Of a DNA stretch of 64,000 bases, positions 27,475 to 40,600 are shown one piece after another (within the stretch, counting starts at the first letter, position 1; each line of letters opens with the position of its first letter). A program made the position numbers and the translations under genes. The DNA lies in contig CM034100.1 of assembly GCA_019914945.1 (NCBI GenBank), forward strand, positions 18,487,096 through 18,551,095. The letters run 5' to 3'. A model generated the notes under the pieces. It saw nothing but the letters and a program-made list of their open reading frames with translations. It had not been told where the DNA came from and ran no database searches. The stretch comes from Typha latifolia (Eukaryota > Streptophyta > Magnoliopsida > Poales > Typhaceae).

Positions 27475-27725
27475 CTCTTTCTCTCTCTCTCTCTCTCTCT
27501 CTCCGCAAGCAGCTTCTTTGCTATGTTCTCTCTTTCTCTCCCTCCTCGCAAGCAACTCCTCTCTCTCTCACTGCCTCTCTGCTCTCTTTCTCTCCCCCCG
27601 CAAGCAGCTTCTCTACTCTGCTTTCTCTCTCTCTCTCCCTCCCCGCAAGTAGCTCCTCTCCCTCTCTCCCTCCTCGAAAATATCTCCTCTATTTCTTTCT
27701 CTCTCTCACTGCCTCTGCTCTCCTT
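27475..27725. repeat. Pyrimidine-rich minisatellite, about 45-bp unit
   Basis: A (CT)n run is followed by repeated units built as CT-tract plus GCAAGCAGCT-like core. Cores start near 27505, 27548, 27600 and 27645, giving spacings of 43, 52 and 45. A fifth, eroded core (tcgaaaatatctcc) follows. The almost pure Ser/Leu ORFs spanning it are a by-product of the repeat. Confidence 0.8.
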
Positions 27726-27982
27726 TAGAGCCTTTTATAGTTTTATTTTTTCTTTTTTTATATTGATAGGGCATTAGGGCTTAAATTTAGATATATGTTG
27801 TTTATATTAATTCTAATTAGTGTGATAAATTAATTATACTAAATTTAAATATTTGTTGTTAAATTATGTTAAAGCATCTCTGCTCTGTTAAATTGTTAAA
27901 TTTCTAATACATATTTCTCTTTAAATTAGTTCTTACAGCTTGATATATGTGTATTTAACACTATTAGATTACAAACTTTTAC

Positions 27983-27988
27983 CATATA

Positions 27989-28021
<33 letters not shown>
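27983..28021. repeat. (AT)n plus poly-T tract
   Basis: About 11 AT units run into roughly 17 T. It lies at the edge of the GC-rich block at 28.09-28.56 kb and could mark an insertion end. Confidence 0.85.
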
Positions 28022-28089
28022 GCCATGTCCTATGTCGTGTCCGTGTCCTATATTTTTAAAATGTGCATGCTTCATTGGTACCCATAGTA

Positions 28090-28570
28090 ATTGAATGGTT
28101 ATAAAGAGAGAAACGGGGTGAGGCAATAGGGGTACAGGCAGGGCGAAGGTGGCTTGCACGAATGGGCCGGGACCAGAGTAGTCGAGGTCCATGGCAGCCA
28201 ACCTAGCAGTGACGAGGTGGAAGGATGAGTAAGGGACCGAGGCGAGGTCCACCGCCCTCGGCGCAAACGATAGAACCGCAACCAAAATAGAGGCAAGATC
28301 CATGACAGACGATGGAGGCATAGTTGGCCAGAGAGGGGACAACGACGAATGACAATGGGAAAAAAGAGGGGCCGTGGGAAGGGAGAAAAGAAGAGGGGCA
28401 AGGAGAAAGGAGAGGAGGGGGAGAGAGTAAGTAACCAATCGAAAGAGAGGGAGGGAGAAAACCTATCCGGTCCTTCCGCGTAGCCAAGGGGAGGGGAGGC
28501 AGACCACGACGGTTAGTGAAAGCCCCTATTGCAAGGGGAAAAATCTCGAAACCCTAGCCCTAGCATTGCT
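28090..28570. other. GC/purine-rich block with open minus-strand frames
   Basis: Purine-rich on the plus strand, with three overlapping minus-strand ORFs of 94-170 codons (28487-27926). The translations are rich in Leu, Pro and Ser, match no family I know, and run into the adjacent (AT)n repeat. The right end carries aaccctagccctag followed by an inverted ctaggg. Most likely a repeat or transposon fragment rather than a gene. Confidence 0.4.
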
Positions 28571-29358
28571 AGGGCCAATCACATCGGTTCTTGTGACTAT
28601 TGGCATACTAGATCTAGTGGTTATATGTAGAAGAGAAATTAAAAAAAAAAGATTATTTTTACACGTGGAAGTATTTAAGTTTCTATTTTTGAGATTATGG
28701 GGCAAGTGCTAAGGACAACGGAATATTTCTGGTGAAGCATATGAGGCTGATGAGGAAGGAAAGCAACTAGAGCCCCTTTAAGTCTCGGATGTGGGTCCTA
28801 AAGATTGGAATTAACATACAAAGCTATAACTTTTATTAATTAGTTGTTACATCTACTTGGATGTATATAATTTGCTTGTCCCTCTCTTGCATCAAAGTCA
28901 CACCTATTGTTATGTATGTGCCCTGGAGAGAAAGCAACAAGAAGTTAGCAGTAACAAGAGAAAGGCAAATAATATATATAACTAAGAGAGTGAAAGCTAC
29001 GTTGTTGGCTTGTGAAGTGATGCGTGGGGGAAGAATGAAACATTGCTGGAGGTTACTTGGTGAAGTTAATTAAGCAATTAATGAGCTAGTTCTGGACAAC
29101 AAATTTTCAGGATCTTACCAGATTAATAGAAGACCTGTCGAGTAATCAAATATATTGGATAGCATATAAAGCTAATTTTATCATTAGTTATGCATGAAAC
29201 AAGTTCCTTGTTTTTAGATGCTATCTTTAAGTTAATTACTTGGTCATTTCATGCTATTCTTTTCTTTTTTAAGATGACATGGATGAGCGCAGTTAAATCC
29301 AAAGTTATTTCACTTTTGCATATCATTTTTTGTACTGCTTATTGTTTTTACTTCTTGC

Positions 29359-29400
<42 letters not shown>

Positions 29401-30660
29401 CAGGATTACTTCCTAATAATTGTAAGTGTGAAATATCACCTAATAAGTTATGGAAATATAGACTCCTTGTACAAAATTATTCTATTTAAAGATGCTTATT
29501 TTGCCATGCTGTTCCGTAGCTCATACAGTGAGTGCTGGTTGTTAGAAGTAGAATTAATTGTTTCAGTAAATGAGTCATTGAATGTTCTTGAGAATATATC
29601 CTTCAAGTAACTAAACTACACTACAAGTAATGATCACTGTATAGCAGTCACTTCTAAATGCTTGGGTTGAGTCCAAAATCTTCCCCTATTGGAGTGCTAC
29701 CCTCTTCTTTAACCAAAAAAGAGAGTGATTGAGAGGAACATTTGTAGCACATGTGCTCTAAAACATGCCTGCCCTTTCTTTCAAGTAAAGCAATTGAGTT
29801 ATTATATAGACACCTCATTTAAGCCTAACTCACGTACAATATTCTCCCCTATATATGCCAAGAAGATATATCTTCTAGAGAGAGAGAGGGGGCGAAGATG
29901 TGACCTTTTACTGTTTCGGGCCTGTCTGTGGGACTCAGAGCTGGGCTTTTGGGTCCAAGGCTGCATCTTACATAGATGGGCTTTGATGTTTTAAGTTCTC
30001 GGTTGGTCATAGTAATTTCCGAATCTATCATTTAAGATATGCTTGTTTATAAGAAGGTGGAATTGGGGAAGCAAGGAAAAATAAAGTGGTAATGGCACCT
30101 TCTCAGAGTCATTTGTCGAAATATTGTTATGGCATTGATGCTGTGTTATGATATTTTGGTTTTGTTGACACGACACATTTGATATAATTCTTTTGGTACT
30201 ACTAATTACTATCCAATGTTTCAATACTTTGGGAAGCAATCACACCTACCTATAACTTATATCATGCATGCATGCCTGCAAATTAATTAGCCGCCCTCAT
30301 ACATATTATGTTAAACCTCCTTGTTGGTACATTTCAATGATGAAATTAACCACATTATTATCTGACCCCAAGAGCAACATACATGACATCCATCTAGATT
30401 CTCTTTACGCTTATCCTCCAAAAAGAAAAAAAAGAAAGAAAGAAGGAAAATCCCTCTTCCCTTCAACACTGCACTTGGTCATCGTGGAAGGCGTTGAGCA
30501 CGAATCGCGAGGCGTAGTTTACACCGTTGGAGCGGATGCTTTGTTTTTTTCCATGATGAAATCTCAGCCGTAGTTATTAGCACACACACGTCCATCAGAA
30601 TTGCCACGCGTCACTCATCATCTGATATTCACACACTGGCCGGAAAGGTTTACGCACCAT
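28570..30660. other. Intergenic DNA upstream of SPT2
   Basis: No supported gene. It contains (AT)n at 29362-29399 and scattered short ORFs of random appearance. The last 100 bases before the SPT2 TATA box contain cacacacacgtcc and ccacgcgtc, ACGT-core words that could be bZIP sites; this is inference only. Confidence 0.45.
29362..29399. repeat. (AT)n microsatellite
   Basis: About 19 AT units. Confidence 0.95.
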
Positions 30661-30670
30661 ACCTCGTCGT

Positions 30671-30679
30671 TTTTATAGG
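30671..30679 (+). promoter_or_regulatory. SPT2: Probable TATA box of SPT2
   Basis: ttttatagg lies about 30 bases ahead of the GC-richer stretch that appears to be the first, non-coding exon. Confidence 0.45.
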
Positions 30680-30699
30680 TATGTTTTGGACGTATTGCC

Positions 30700-31753
30700 G
30701 AATTGGTGGAGTACATTTATCAAAGGACTCGGTTTTCCTTTCTTTAATGCTTCTAGGGTCTGGCCCCTATCGAAATCGCATCGCTCCTTTTTCTCTCTTA
30801 TCTCCCGCAGCTTGCGAACCCTCTCGTCTTCGATCATCAGGTACTTCTCTTCCCTGGAAATTTCTATTTTTTTACCTATTCGTTCGTATTTAGGTTCTCA
30901 ATTTCTAGGCAATTTGTTTCTTGATTCGGCTCTTCTTCCTGTGGGTGCCGGGGATTGAATTCTTCCGTTGACTGCAGTTCTGACCGATTTGTTAAGGAGG
31001 GGTTTCCAATTCGAGCGTTTTATCTTTAATTTCCTAATGATTTAGGTATTTGTCATTCTTAATCTTCTGACATTTGTGATCTGCACCGATATGTTTTGAT
31101 GGGATTGGGGGCTTGGGGCTGACTTGGGTATTTTGGATCAGAATTAGGGTTTGGGGAAAATTAAAGAATTCAGCCGTACAGATGCTTGCTTCTGGGCTAA
31201 GGTTTGTATATTTAATGAAGGAATGCGTGTAGATCTCTAGACGGATCTGATTCTGATAGCATGTCGATTGTTCTGTATGAAACCGTTGTTAGACAATTGC
31301 AAAGGATAATGCTTTCTGGTTAAGAGAAATCCCACAATATTCTTTGTTTTGTCTATGGAAAGATCAAAACCATTTTATAAGTTCCTACTTTTATCTTGAC
31401 AGTCTGGTTTGCAGTTAAAATCCCCTCAATTTTACATTCCTCCTGGCAATCTGATTTTTTGTAGAAAATTTCAGATTTCAGCGTTTTCATTGGAAGCTTA
31501 CATATTTATCTCAATTGTACTGACTGCTGTATTGATCAACGTGAGATTGGTATACTGCGATGGCTACTTATCCATTTAACTATGAAATTTCTCTTGTAAA
31601 AATGGTCTAGTCAGAATTTGCAAGCTCTTTTTTTCGTGGTTGATTATCCTTGCATCTTTGCTGATTTTTGTTTTCATTTAACTTCAGGAAGTACTCTTAT
31701 TGAGTTACTGGGCTGAAAGTAAGCTTGGGAATTCCTTGGGAACCACAAAACTA
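30700..31753 (+). other. SPT2: SPT2 5' leader with one intron
   Basis: A pyrimidine-rich first exon ends at 30840 (catcag before gtactt). The leader intron runs 30841-31687 to the acceptor acttcag. A second leader piece, 31688-31753, precedes the ATG. The intron is T-rich with no open frame of note. Large 5' leader introns of this kind are common in constitutively expressed plant genes. Confidence 0.55.
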
Positions 31754-34700
31754 ATGAGGGGCCACGAGAGCTCTGTGAGTTACTAATCTGTGATCAAGTT
31801 ACCTGTTGATGTTTATAACTTTGCCCTAGTTTTTCTACTTCCCCAATCATGCTCATGAACAACAAGTATGTCGATAACTAGCTGGCTGTTATTGTGTAGA
31901 GTTTTCACCAAAGAGTTGATGATTATGAAGAGGAAGACTATGATCATGATGAATATGAGGAGGAAGTTTCAGATGCCGAGGAAGAAGAAGAACCTGAAGC
32001 CCGTAAGCCCACTCAGGAGGAACAGAATTTTCTCAAGCTCAGGGAGAAGCTAAAGGATAAATTTAGACAAAAGTTGAAGAAACAGGGTGCTGGTTCTTTT
32101 GGTCATTTATCTTCATCTAAGGACAAGAAGAGGATGAGCGGCACCACAAATGACAAGTGAGTTTATTCTGTTGGGATAAATACTTATTTCTTCCTCGGTG
32201 CATGCTGATTAATAAATGTCATGGATGAGTTCGTTAACACTATTTTAAAGCAGACATACTAGTGGCAATGCTTAGATTGATATCATTACAAGGATGCCAG
32301 TAGCCAGCTATGGATACATTAGAATGTTGGGATATTTTAGTTGTGAATACTCTGTAACCTTTTTGTCATGTCCATAACAAAGATGGTCTGACAAGGATTA
32401 CAGTTAATAGGACGGTTATGTGCCTATGTTACGGTCAATTCCTTTATCTATAGTTCCCTTCCTCTTGTTACATATGCTGATTATTTTATGCTTTAGTTGC
32501 CTCACTTTTTAGAACTTCATATCCTGCTAAAGGGGCTATTCTGTGAAGCAAAAATGTTAGAAGTTTTGCAAGGGAGTAACAAATGTACCCATCTTAGGTC
32601 CTTGACTACCAATATGCTCTGACAGGGTTATTGTGCTTATTCATTTTACGTAAGTTACTTTGTTGACATTATTGATTTTTTCATCAGTATCAGAGAACCA
32701 ATCTGCATGACTTTTGGTTGGCGCAATGTCTTGTATTATGTATCTGATGGTTTCAAACAGCCGTTTCTTATCAAATCTGTGTATTTCTTAGTCATTATTC
32801 TGTGCTCTTCTCCCTGGCATGCTTACTAATTGATTTATATAATTGGTCTCTTATGGAGTTCATTACGTGTAACTTGTCGATCATCTTAATGCACAATCTT
32901 TCAAGAAGTTGGATAACTAGGTGACAACATGCGTGGGGACTTTGAGTCTTTGACATGTACTAATTTGCTGAACTTATTAAGTATTAACTATGTAATACAA
33001 CCATCTCCACAAGCTTATTATGGCTAGAATAAGGACGAACTTTCAGTGAATGCCATTTAAGCTGTAAAAGAGTGCGGAGAGTTCTTGCATGGTATACAAG
33101 GAGAATCTTTTGAATGGTTGCGTTGCTTTATTATCTTATTATTTGACTACTCTACATGTAGGAGCTGTTTATTGTTTCTTAGTAGAGTTGGTTTGATAGG
33201 ATAACTTGCTCTTCGCTGATACAAAATAATACTTTTGCAGATTTGGCTCCTTCTTTGGCCCTTCCCAGCCTGTTATTGCTCCACGAGTTATTGAAGAAAG
33301 CCGTTCCATAAGGGAAACTAAGCATATTGTGTCTAAAGCTTCGACTTCTTCTAGTGTATGTTCAATGGACCATTTGTATTCAAATTTTCAGCATTAATTT
33401 GAAACATGAAATATAAGATTATTTTTTTCTGCAGAAAAGGGATCCCTCAACTTCAGAAATAAGGACATATTCGCATCACCAGAAACCAAAAGTTGTAAAT
33501 GAGGTATGGAACCAATTATTTGCACCCTTATTATTGCATTACATGGTGTTACAGATATGCAAATCTCTTTCCTTTCTTAGGCAAAAAAGAAAGCTCAGAC
33601 ATTAAAAGACATGAGGGACTACTCATTTTTACTCTCTGATGATGCTGATCTTCCTTCTCCTGCAAAGGAGCAGCCAGCACCCAGAAATGCTGCTGTTCCA
33701 AAATCTGGTATGTTTTGATTGTAGTGCCCTAACATCTGGACATTGTTTTGTAAGCTTCAAGCGTATTTGGTCTTTTCATAGAGGATACTTATACAGGTTT
33801 CTCCTCATGTGGAAGATGGTCGATCAGTGCACTCACCATTGAAGAACAAGATGCCAACAAAGAAACCATCCGGGTTAGTACCTGAGGGCCATGGGCTGAA
33901 AAACTTGTCTTCCACAAGTAGGCACATGCCGACCAAGGTGGGGCCTGTGAAGGAAGCTCCTGTCAACAGACATAAGCCAGTACCAAGAGATCCTAGAAAG
34001 GTGCTTAATGGTGGTGTTAGAAATGGGTTGAGCCAGACTGCAGGAAGTAAGGTTTTAACCCAGAAGATTCCTGTCCATGCCACGAGTACAAACAGGGTCC
34101 CTGGGAAGGTCACTGTTGATCCTAGTTTGAAACAGACTTCCATGTCTACAAAGCCCCATGCCTCCACACAGAGTCATTATTCTGAACAAAGAAGAGTACC
34201 TCAAGAACCTGCTAAAGCCAAATCAACACTTAAGCAGCCCTTGCCTTCCTCAAAAGTTCAGGTATACTTTTCTTCTACTGATGCATGCTTATGGTTTGTT
34301 TAAATGCTAGTGGAATACTTAATCTATTATTACATTACGGTTATACATAAGCAACTACAGATGTTGCATACATATATGAATTTTCCTTTCGCTGAATCGA
34401 TTCTTTACTTATGTAATTTTTTTAATCAGAATGCTATTCTCTGTACCTTTCTGACTTCTGACTTGCTGTTTTGTGAAGCCGTCAAAGCAAATCTCTTCAC
34501 ATAGCAAGCATGATGACCGGCTAAAGAAAAGGCCTGCGAAAAGGAATATAGATGAAGATGAAGATGGTGAATTTGCTATAGGAATGATCAGACAGATGTT
34601 TAGGTATTGTTCTTGTTGTCATTCTTCATTGCATTGTTAGATGTCACCATCATCCAATTCTATAATAGCATTAACCAGTTCAATATTGTTTAAGCTATAA

Positions 34701-35868
34701 GATAAGCTCATTTAATAATTTAAACTTTAAAGTCTTGAATGAGGATATATATTGTAGCTAACCTACAATATTTGTTCTATTATAGACCATGGGCATTGAT
34801 TGTAGAGATTTTCAAGCATTTTTTTTCTTATGAAAACCACGTTCATTTTTGGCCTGTGTCTTAAAACGGAAGCGTTCCATTCTGTACTGTTTTTTTTTTT
34901 CTTACACGAAAAAGTTTTTGTTTGAGAACAATATTATAGATCCATTGAGAATGATATATACTTGGGAATTAATGTGTTATATATTCTGTGTAGGTATGAT
35001 CCTAGTAAATACAGGGGGATGGATGAAGATGATAGTGACATGGAAGTTGGCTTCGATAGAATACAGAAAGAGGAGCGTAGAAGGTATGGAACATTTTGCT
35101 CTAAATAAATGCTTTTTTTTGAGACAGCAGCTAACTGAAGTGGCCTGGTTAATTGCATTAACTTGTTTATGTTATTGTTGCTGATTTGATCTTTTAAATG
35201 CATGTGCTTACGAAAGGCCTAACAAGCGATATACTTTAGTACTGGCTGATGCTGCAAGGATTCAGTATTCTTTCTTTATATATAAATTTCAGATTTTGTG
35301 ATATAAAAATCTAAAAGATTTGAAAACATATGTATGATGTATGAACTCACCCAAAATGTTAAAAATATCGTTTAAGGATTCAAAACCACTGGTGGAGAAA
35401 GACTTATATTTACCAAGTCCACAGGGTAGAAGCCTGAGAGACTGGAGCAATAGGGACCTGAAGGGCATCTCTAGGGTCTGAAAATTGGCTGTAATTTGAC
35501 CCTTAGAGCCCAAACTGACAAAACAAGTGATTCCAGTCTTAAATTAGATATTTTCCTAGTCTTTCTTTCTGGTTTTAGATTGGCCTCTACCTATACTGAT
35601 CCAGTTAAGGCTGGAATGAACTTTGTTTGGCTCAAACTTGGAGCCTTGGACAGACCCTTTATCTAGCTATGGTGCTGGAAGAACCAGCGGAGAAGCTAAG
35701 AAACACATTAATACTACTTGAGTAACATTTTCATGATGGATCTGGTAATAATTTTTTAATCAATGCTGCAGTTCCAAGATTGCTAGAAAGGAGGATGAAG
35801 AGCAGCTTCGTCTTATTGAGGAAGAAGAGCGGAGAGAGAGGATGAGAAAGAAGCAAAAGTTGCGGTAG
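31754..35868 (+). CDS. SPT2: SPT2-type histone chaperone / transcription elongation protein
   Basis: SPT2 proteins bind H3-H4 through a conserved C-terminal domain and help preserve nucleosomes during transcription. Exons: 31754-31774, 31900-32156, 33241-33355, 33435-33503, 33581-33707, 33816-34261, 34479-34603, 34994-35083, 35772-35868 (448 aa, all phases consistent). Visible features: seven-codon first exon (M-R-G-H-E-S-S), acidic Asp/Glu stretch (about 13-40), FLKLREKLKDKFRQKLKK helix, KKKAQTLKDMRDYSFLLSDD block, a long basic Ser/Pro linker, and the C-terminal SPT2 domain (about 350-448) with IGMIRQMFRYDPSKYRG, acidic patch DEDDSDMEVGF and a Lys/Arg-rich helix ending EERRERMRKKQKLR. Exon 6 has two possible acceptors; only 33816 keeps the frame. 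Converges with the neighbouring 5'-nucleotidase gene. Family identity is strong. Confidence 0.92.
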
Positions 35869-37622
35869 AGTTGATGCAGCATTTGTCTTACACAATTCTC
35901 AGCTCTCCATTTTATGCTTGTTAAATGGCAGATGGAATAATTTCCTGCCTTCTGGGGTCAGTAATTTTGATTTATGAGAAATTTGTTTGGTATCTCTACT
36001 TGTTTTCTACCAGTGTGAAGATTCAGTTAACATTATTCATAGGATGTAGCTTATTGTGCTTAGTGGATGCTGATTTCAGGTGGGATTTGATATGGTGTCT
36101 GTTAGTTTAATTCGGGAAGTTTTGACTTTTTCCAGTCCAGTCACAAGAGCAGTTTATTCTGCAAACCTCGTACTTGCAGGAGAACATCCGGATCAGTAGG
36201 ACTTTCAAATCATGAGTATTAAATAACTACTTCAATCATCAATAAGTAAGGAGACAAAACTCAGGTTGCTATGCCCTTCTGAAGTGATCCGTCATAGCAA
36301 ATAGGGACTTGTTAAACTAGTAGCTTCTTTTAGTTAACATAAAAGCTGATTCATTATTCAGCATTAGTGTAGATGAAAGTTTTAATAAATCAATAAGCAA
36401 GTGAATTATCCTCATAAAAGTTCGTCGGAGTTGATCATAGAAAAAATTGCAATTAAGCCTATAAAGGCTACATGCACTCTTCGAATTTTATCATTGAAGT
36501 GTTCGTGCTGATTGGCTTGATAGTAGAAGAGGTTAATTACTATATTACACAGACTACACACATTAATCCCTGAAATGTGGTGTCTGTAGCCCACTACTTC
36601 CCTTCGTTTCTCTGCATTTTTGGGCTTATCTTGAATCTGGAATACCTCATATGCAAATCAGCGACATGCCAACTTTTTTTTTTCCTTTTGACCTAATGTT
36701 GTGTTCTCCATCAGTATCACGAATGCCACCAACCGTCTGCTGGTTACTATGTTAAGCACATTTTTTGAGAAAATACTACGGTAAGCATATTCCAGATAGG
36801 ACGGTAAATATCGAGCAGTTCTTAGATGGATGCTTGGTCTTGGCAGGTTTAAACATTACATGAACGTGTTGAGAATGAGCGGGAGTTAAGAAAGTTATTA
36901 CAAAGAAGGAAAAAAAAAAACCTTTTCTGCCTGTTGGGAATGAAAGCGAGTTCAGGCGTTCTTACATCACCTTACGTTGTACTATGAGAACTTGGCTTTG
37001 AGCATTTTCCTTCATAAGAATTAAGAGAAGTTCCTATTGTACTTTGAACAGAACTCATCCAAATTTATAATATTCTCAGAAGGCGCAACGTCCGTCTACA
37101 GCAACAAGATTGGTAATGCCTAACCATACATCCTTAAACATAGGAAACAACATCTCTCAACAATATGATGCGTCAATCTCCTCTTTCTTTTGGATGGAAA
37201 ACAACCCTTTACAGCACAATACATGGGTTACATGCGACCATGAATGCAAGATGCACCAACTTTACTTGATATCAACGTTTGTCAAACTATGCAGACTAGT
37301 CTGTTGATCTTGAACAGGTATCTTAGCATTGTGAGAATTGGAGTGTTGCTTAAAACAGCTGCAGCTGTGTGAGCTGATCCCTCCGATTTTTTTCGTTATG
37401 TAACCGAAGGTAAGTTCAACATGCCCATGCTACCATTTGTATCTTACGCTTCTTCCAAAAACACAACGGCAAGAGGAACAACTTGACAGTCTTCATCAAG
37501 CTCAATATTTACAGTTAACACATCATCAAGAACAACATTAACTCCTGACTCTTTATTTATTTGTGATAATGTAGTATGAACCATAGCCCTCAATGGATAA
37601 ACTTTGACTTGTAGAGAAAAGA
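35869..37622. other. Convergent spacer between SPT2 and the 5'-nucleotidase gene
   Basis: This stretch should hold the 3' UTRs of both genes. ORFs at 35925-36110 and 37110-37307 are short and match nothing recognisable. I saw no RNA gene, repeat array or transposon ends. Confidence 0.5.
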
Positions 37623-40600
37623 TCAATGTGCACCATCAGCTGCAACTCCATTAATACCTCCAGAAGAGTACGAGTGTGCATCATGCGCCAGTGTCTACAA
37701 TATAGTGGAGAAAATGCCGAACCAAGAAGCAAAGAAATGGTGAAGTGGAACAAAATAAGTAATGACTATATTGTACTGGCTAAATTCATGGTGTGATCAG
37801 CAATGAATATGAAAAATTGGCAATGATTAGACTAACAATGTATTGTGGATAGCAACAGGTTCAAGACAAGTTCAGATAAATTTAAAAAATTTAGTGTCAG
37901 AATTTCAGGTACTGATTCTCCCAATCAAAGCAATGCTAGAGACTGGCATAACCGGCTAGCATTAACCCCATATCAGAATATTTCTCATTTAACAAAGTGC
38001 TCAATTCTTAATTACAAGGAAAAAGATTTTTAAGCATATACATGGTTCTATAAATGCTGAGGACATAAGTGCTCCATAATTGGATAACTGAACCATAAAG
38101 GAAGTTTTTCAAGATGACTTCCATAATACCTAATAATTATTTTAAAGATCATGGCCAAGGGGCCAAGGCTTCAGAGGGAAAGAGAGGAACAATGCAGTGA
38201 GACATGCCCTATCACTTAATTCATTATGTAAATTGCAGTCTCGAGCTGTTACTCTGATGAATGATAGAGGAGGGATTTGCAGGCTAGCTGCATGTGGTAT
38301 TTATTTTCCAAATTAATAGAACACAGTTGTATGTGAAGGAGTAAGCTACTACAACATAATGGACGCTCAAATTTGTTGTAGCAAAATAGTATGTAAGGTT
38401 CCCTTTTCCCTTAACAGGAAAGCAAAGCCTTCAGGCTTCCCTTTAACTTTTTAATTTATGCTTGTTATCTAATCTGACATTGTGTATGATATCTACATGT
38501 ACAAATGAAAATCACAAAAAAACATGCGACCAATTATGCATGATAGTTTCTGTATTTCATTAAAAGGATCAATTCTTAGAAGCAGATAATAAGCAATGCT
38601 ACCCAGACAAAATTAGGGCTGCTCTAACCTGTTCTTGGGATCGGAAGTACATGAATGGTGTGTAGTGTAAGAAATTTGAAACCCTGGATGTGTAAATATC
38701 CGCATACCTGTATGAAGGAAAGAGTATGTAAAGAATAGTCCACATAAGTTCCAAAAACTACCCTTGTTGCTAGACTATATAAAATGGAAGAGAATACTAA
38801 TTCATGAACCAATACTTCTCAATTTGCCTCATAAGATGGCTCTTATCCCAAAGGCCAGCACGCGACAAGTAACCCCATCTGAAAAGAACAGACAGAACTG
38901 CTCAGTTGGCAATTCTTTTTCTAAGTAACATATCTTCACAAAGCAGACTAATAAGGCATATAAGTTGAGAGAAAGTGACCTGAGTACATTAAATGAATCA
39001 ACTCTTACCATTTTCAAGGTGTAAAGAAAAAAATTCCACCTACATAGTATTAGAAATGATATGTCTGTGGGTAACAAGACTCTCCATGAGAAATTTTGTT
39101 AACAACAGCATATCTTCAGAAATGAGCATGCTAAATTATACATGACAACATCAATAAATTTATGTGAGCATTCTAATGGGTCCTAAGATCATCATTTAAA
39201 ACAAATTTGTAGCAGCTGTTTCTCAAGAAATGTGTAGCAGGTGTAGCAGCTGACATACTGGATTATGTTTTCTGGCATCACATGGATTTAGTTACCTTTT
39301 ATTGAAGTGCTCACCATCTGCTTCCAACATTGGTGCAATTTTCTGGTCTAATCTTTGCATAACTATCAGTAGCTTTTGCATGCTCTCTGTCAATTCTTGG
39401 TCATCCATATTAGTTGCGGCAAGTGTCTGAAAGAAGCCATATTTAATTCATATCAACATTAGTATCATGTACATAAATCAGATGTCTAGTTAAATTCAAA
39501 AGAGTTATTTAACTAACAAAGTACCAACTAGCATTATCACACCATTAGTCATTAGAAACGGATAGAACGGGCAAGTAAGAAGGTCCCTCTCAATGGTTCT
39601 ACCAAAAGAATACCAATGAGTGGCCTCCAAATTGATGTGGACATCAAAATGGAAAAGAACATCTGGTTTAAACTTTAAAGCTAGGCTGTATGGTGCACAA
39701 GACACATTATGGTTAAAATGGAAAATTCTGTATGGTGCACAAAATCAAAATGGAACAGGCAATGTCATAGGCTCGTAGAGGGAAACATAGCTATGGGGAA
39801 ACATAGGTATGGCAATGATGAGGGGCAAACATGCAAATGATTAAACTAAGAGAAATCAGCAAATAAAAAATTTAAGTAAACACAAACTAGTCAAATAGAA
39901 GTCCTCTAAATAAAAATATATAAAACTATATTATAGTATGTGATCACAAGAAAGATGCCTCGCTATGAAGAGAATGATGTTGGAAGCAAGGAAACCTCCT
40001 CTGACTAGGGTCTTTTGCTCAAATTACTAACAAAGAAGACTAACAGATAGACAATTCTATGGATTCTGGTGCTGTTAATTCATGGGTTTTAGAAAATTCC
40101 AGCAAAAGCTAATGTAAGAAATGATTAATGTGAGAACATATGTTTTGATGTAAGGGATACTAGCAACAAGATCTAAGGATAACAAATCAGATGTGAGGTC
40201 CAGCAGAATGTTACAAGTCGTTATACCTGTTAATTGAGTCTGAAAAATATGAGGAGATAAATCCAATGAAGGATTGGAAGCCCATGATAAAACTAAGATC
40301 TAAAGATGAAATCTGGAATCTAATCTAAAAGATTTGATCTGAAAGCCGACGATGTCTGAATCAAAATATTTGAAAGGTCGGACTCTTAACAGAGCTGTAG
40401 AAGCCTTGCTATGTCCTGGAAGTGTCGAAGAACACAAATGGAACGAAAGAAGATACTGGATCTATGAAAAAATTAACCTAGGTTTCGCACTTTAGGTTTC
40501 TGATCTCACACCTAAAGAGATCTTCATGAAATCCTTGGAGAAAGCTTCAAGTCGTCTTTATTTCATCAAAAACTGTCTAAACACAATGTCTTTTGATTAT

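Noticed and set aside
33797..33815. Apparent one-base frame conflict in SPT2, first read as a frameshift or assembly error
   Set aside because: Using the acceptor at 33815 instead of 33796 restores phase and gives ...P-K-S-D-G-R-S..., as expected for the family.
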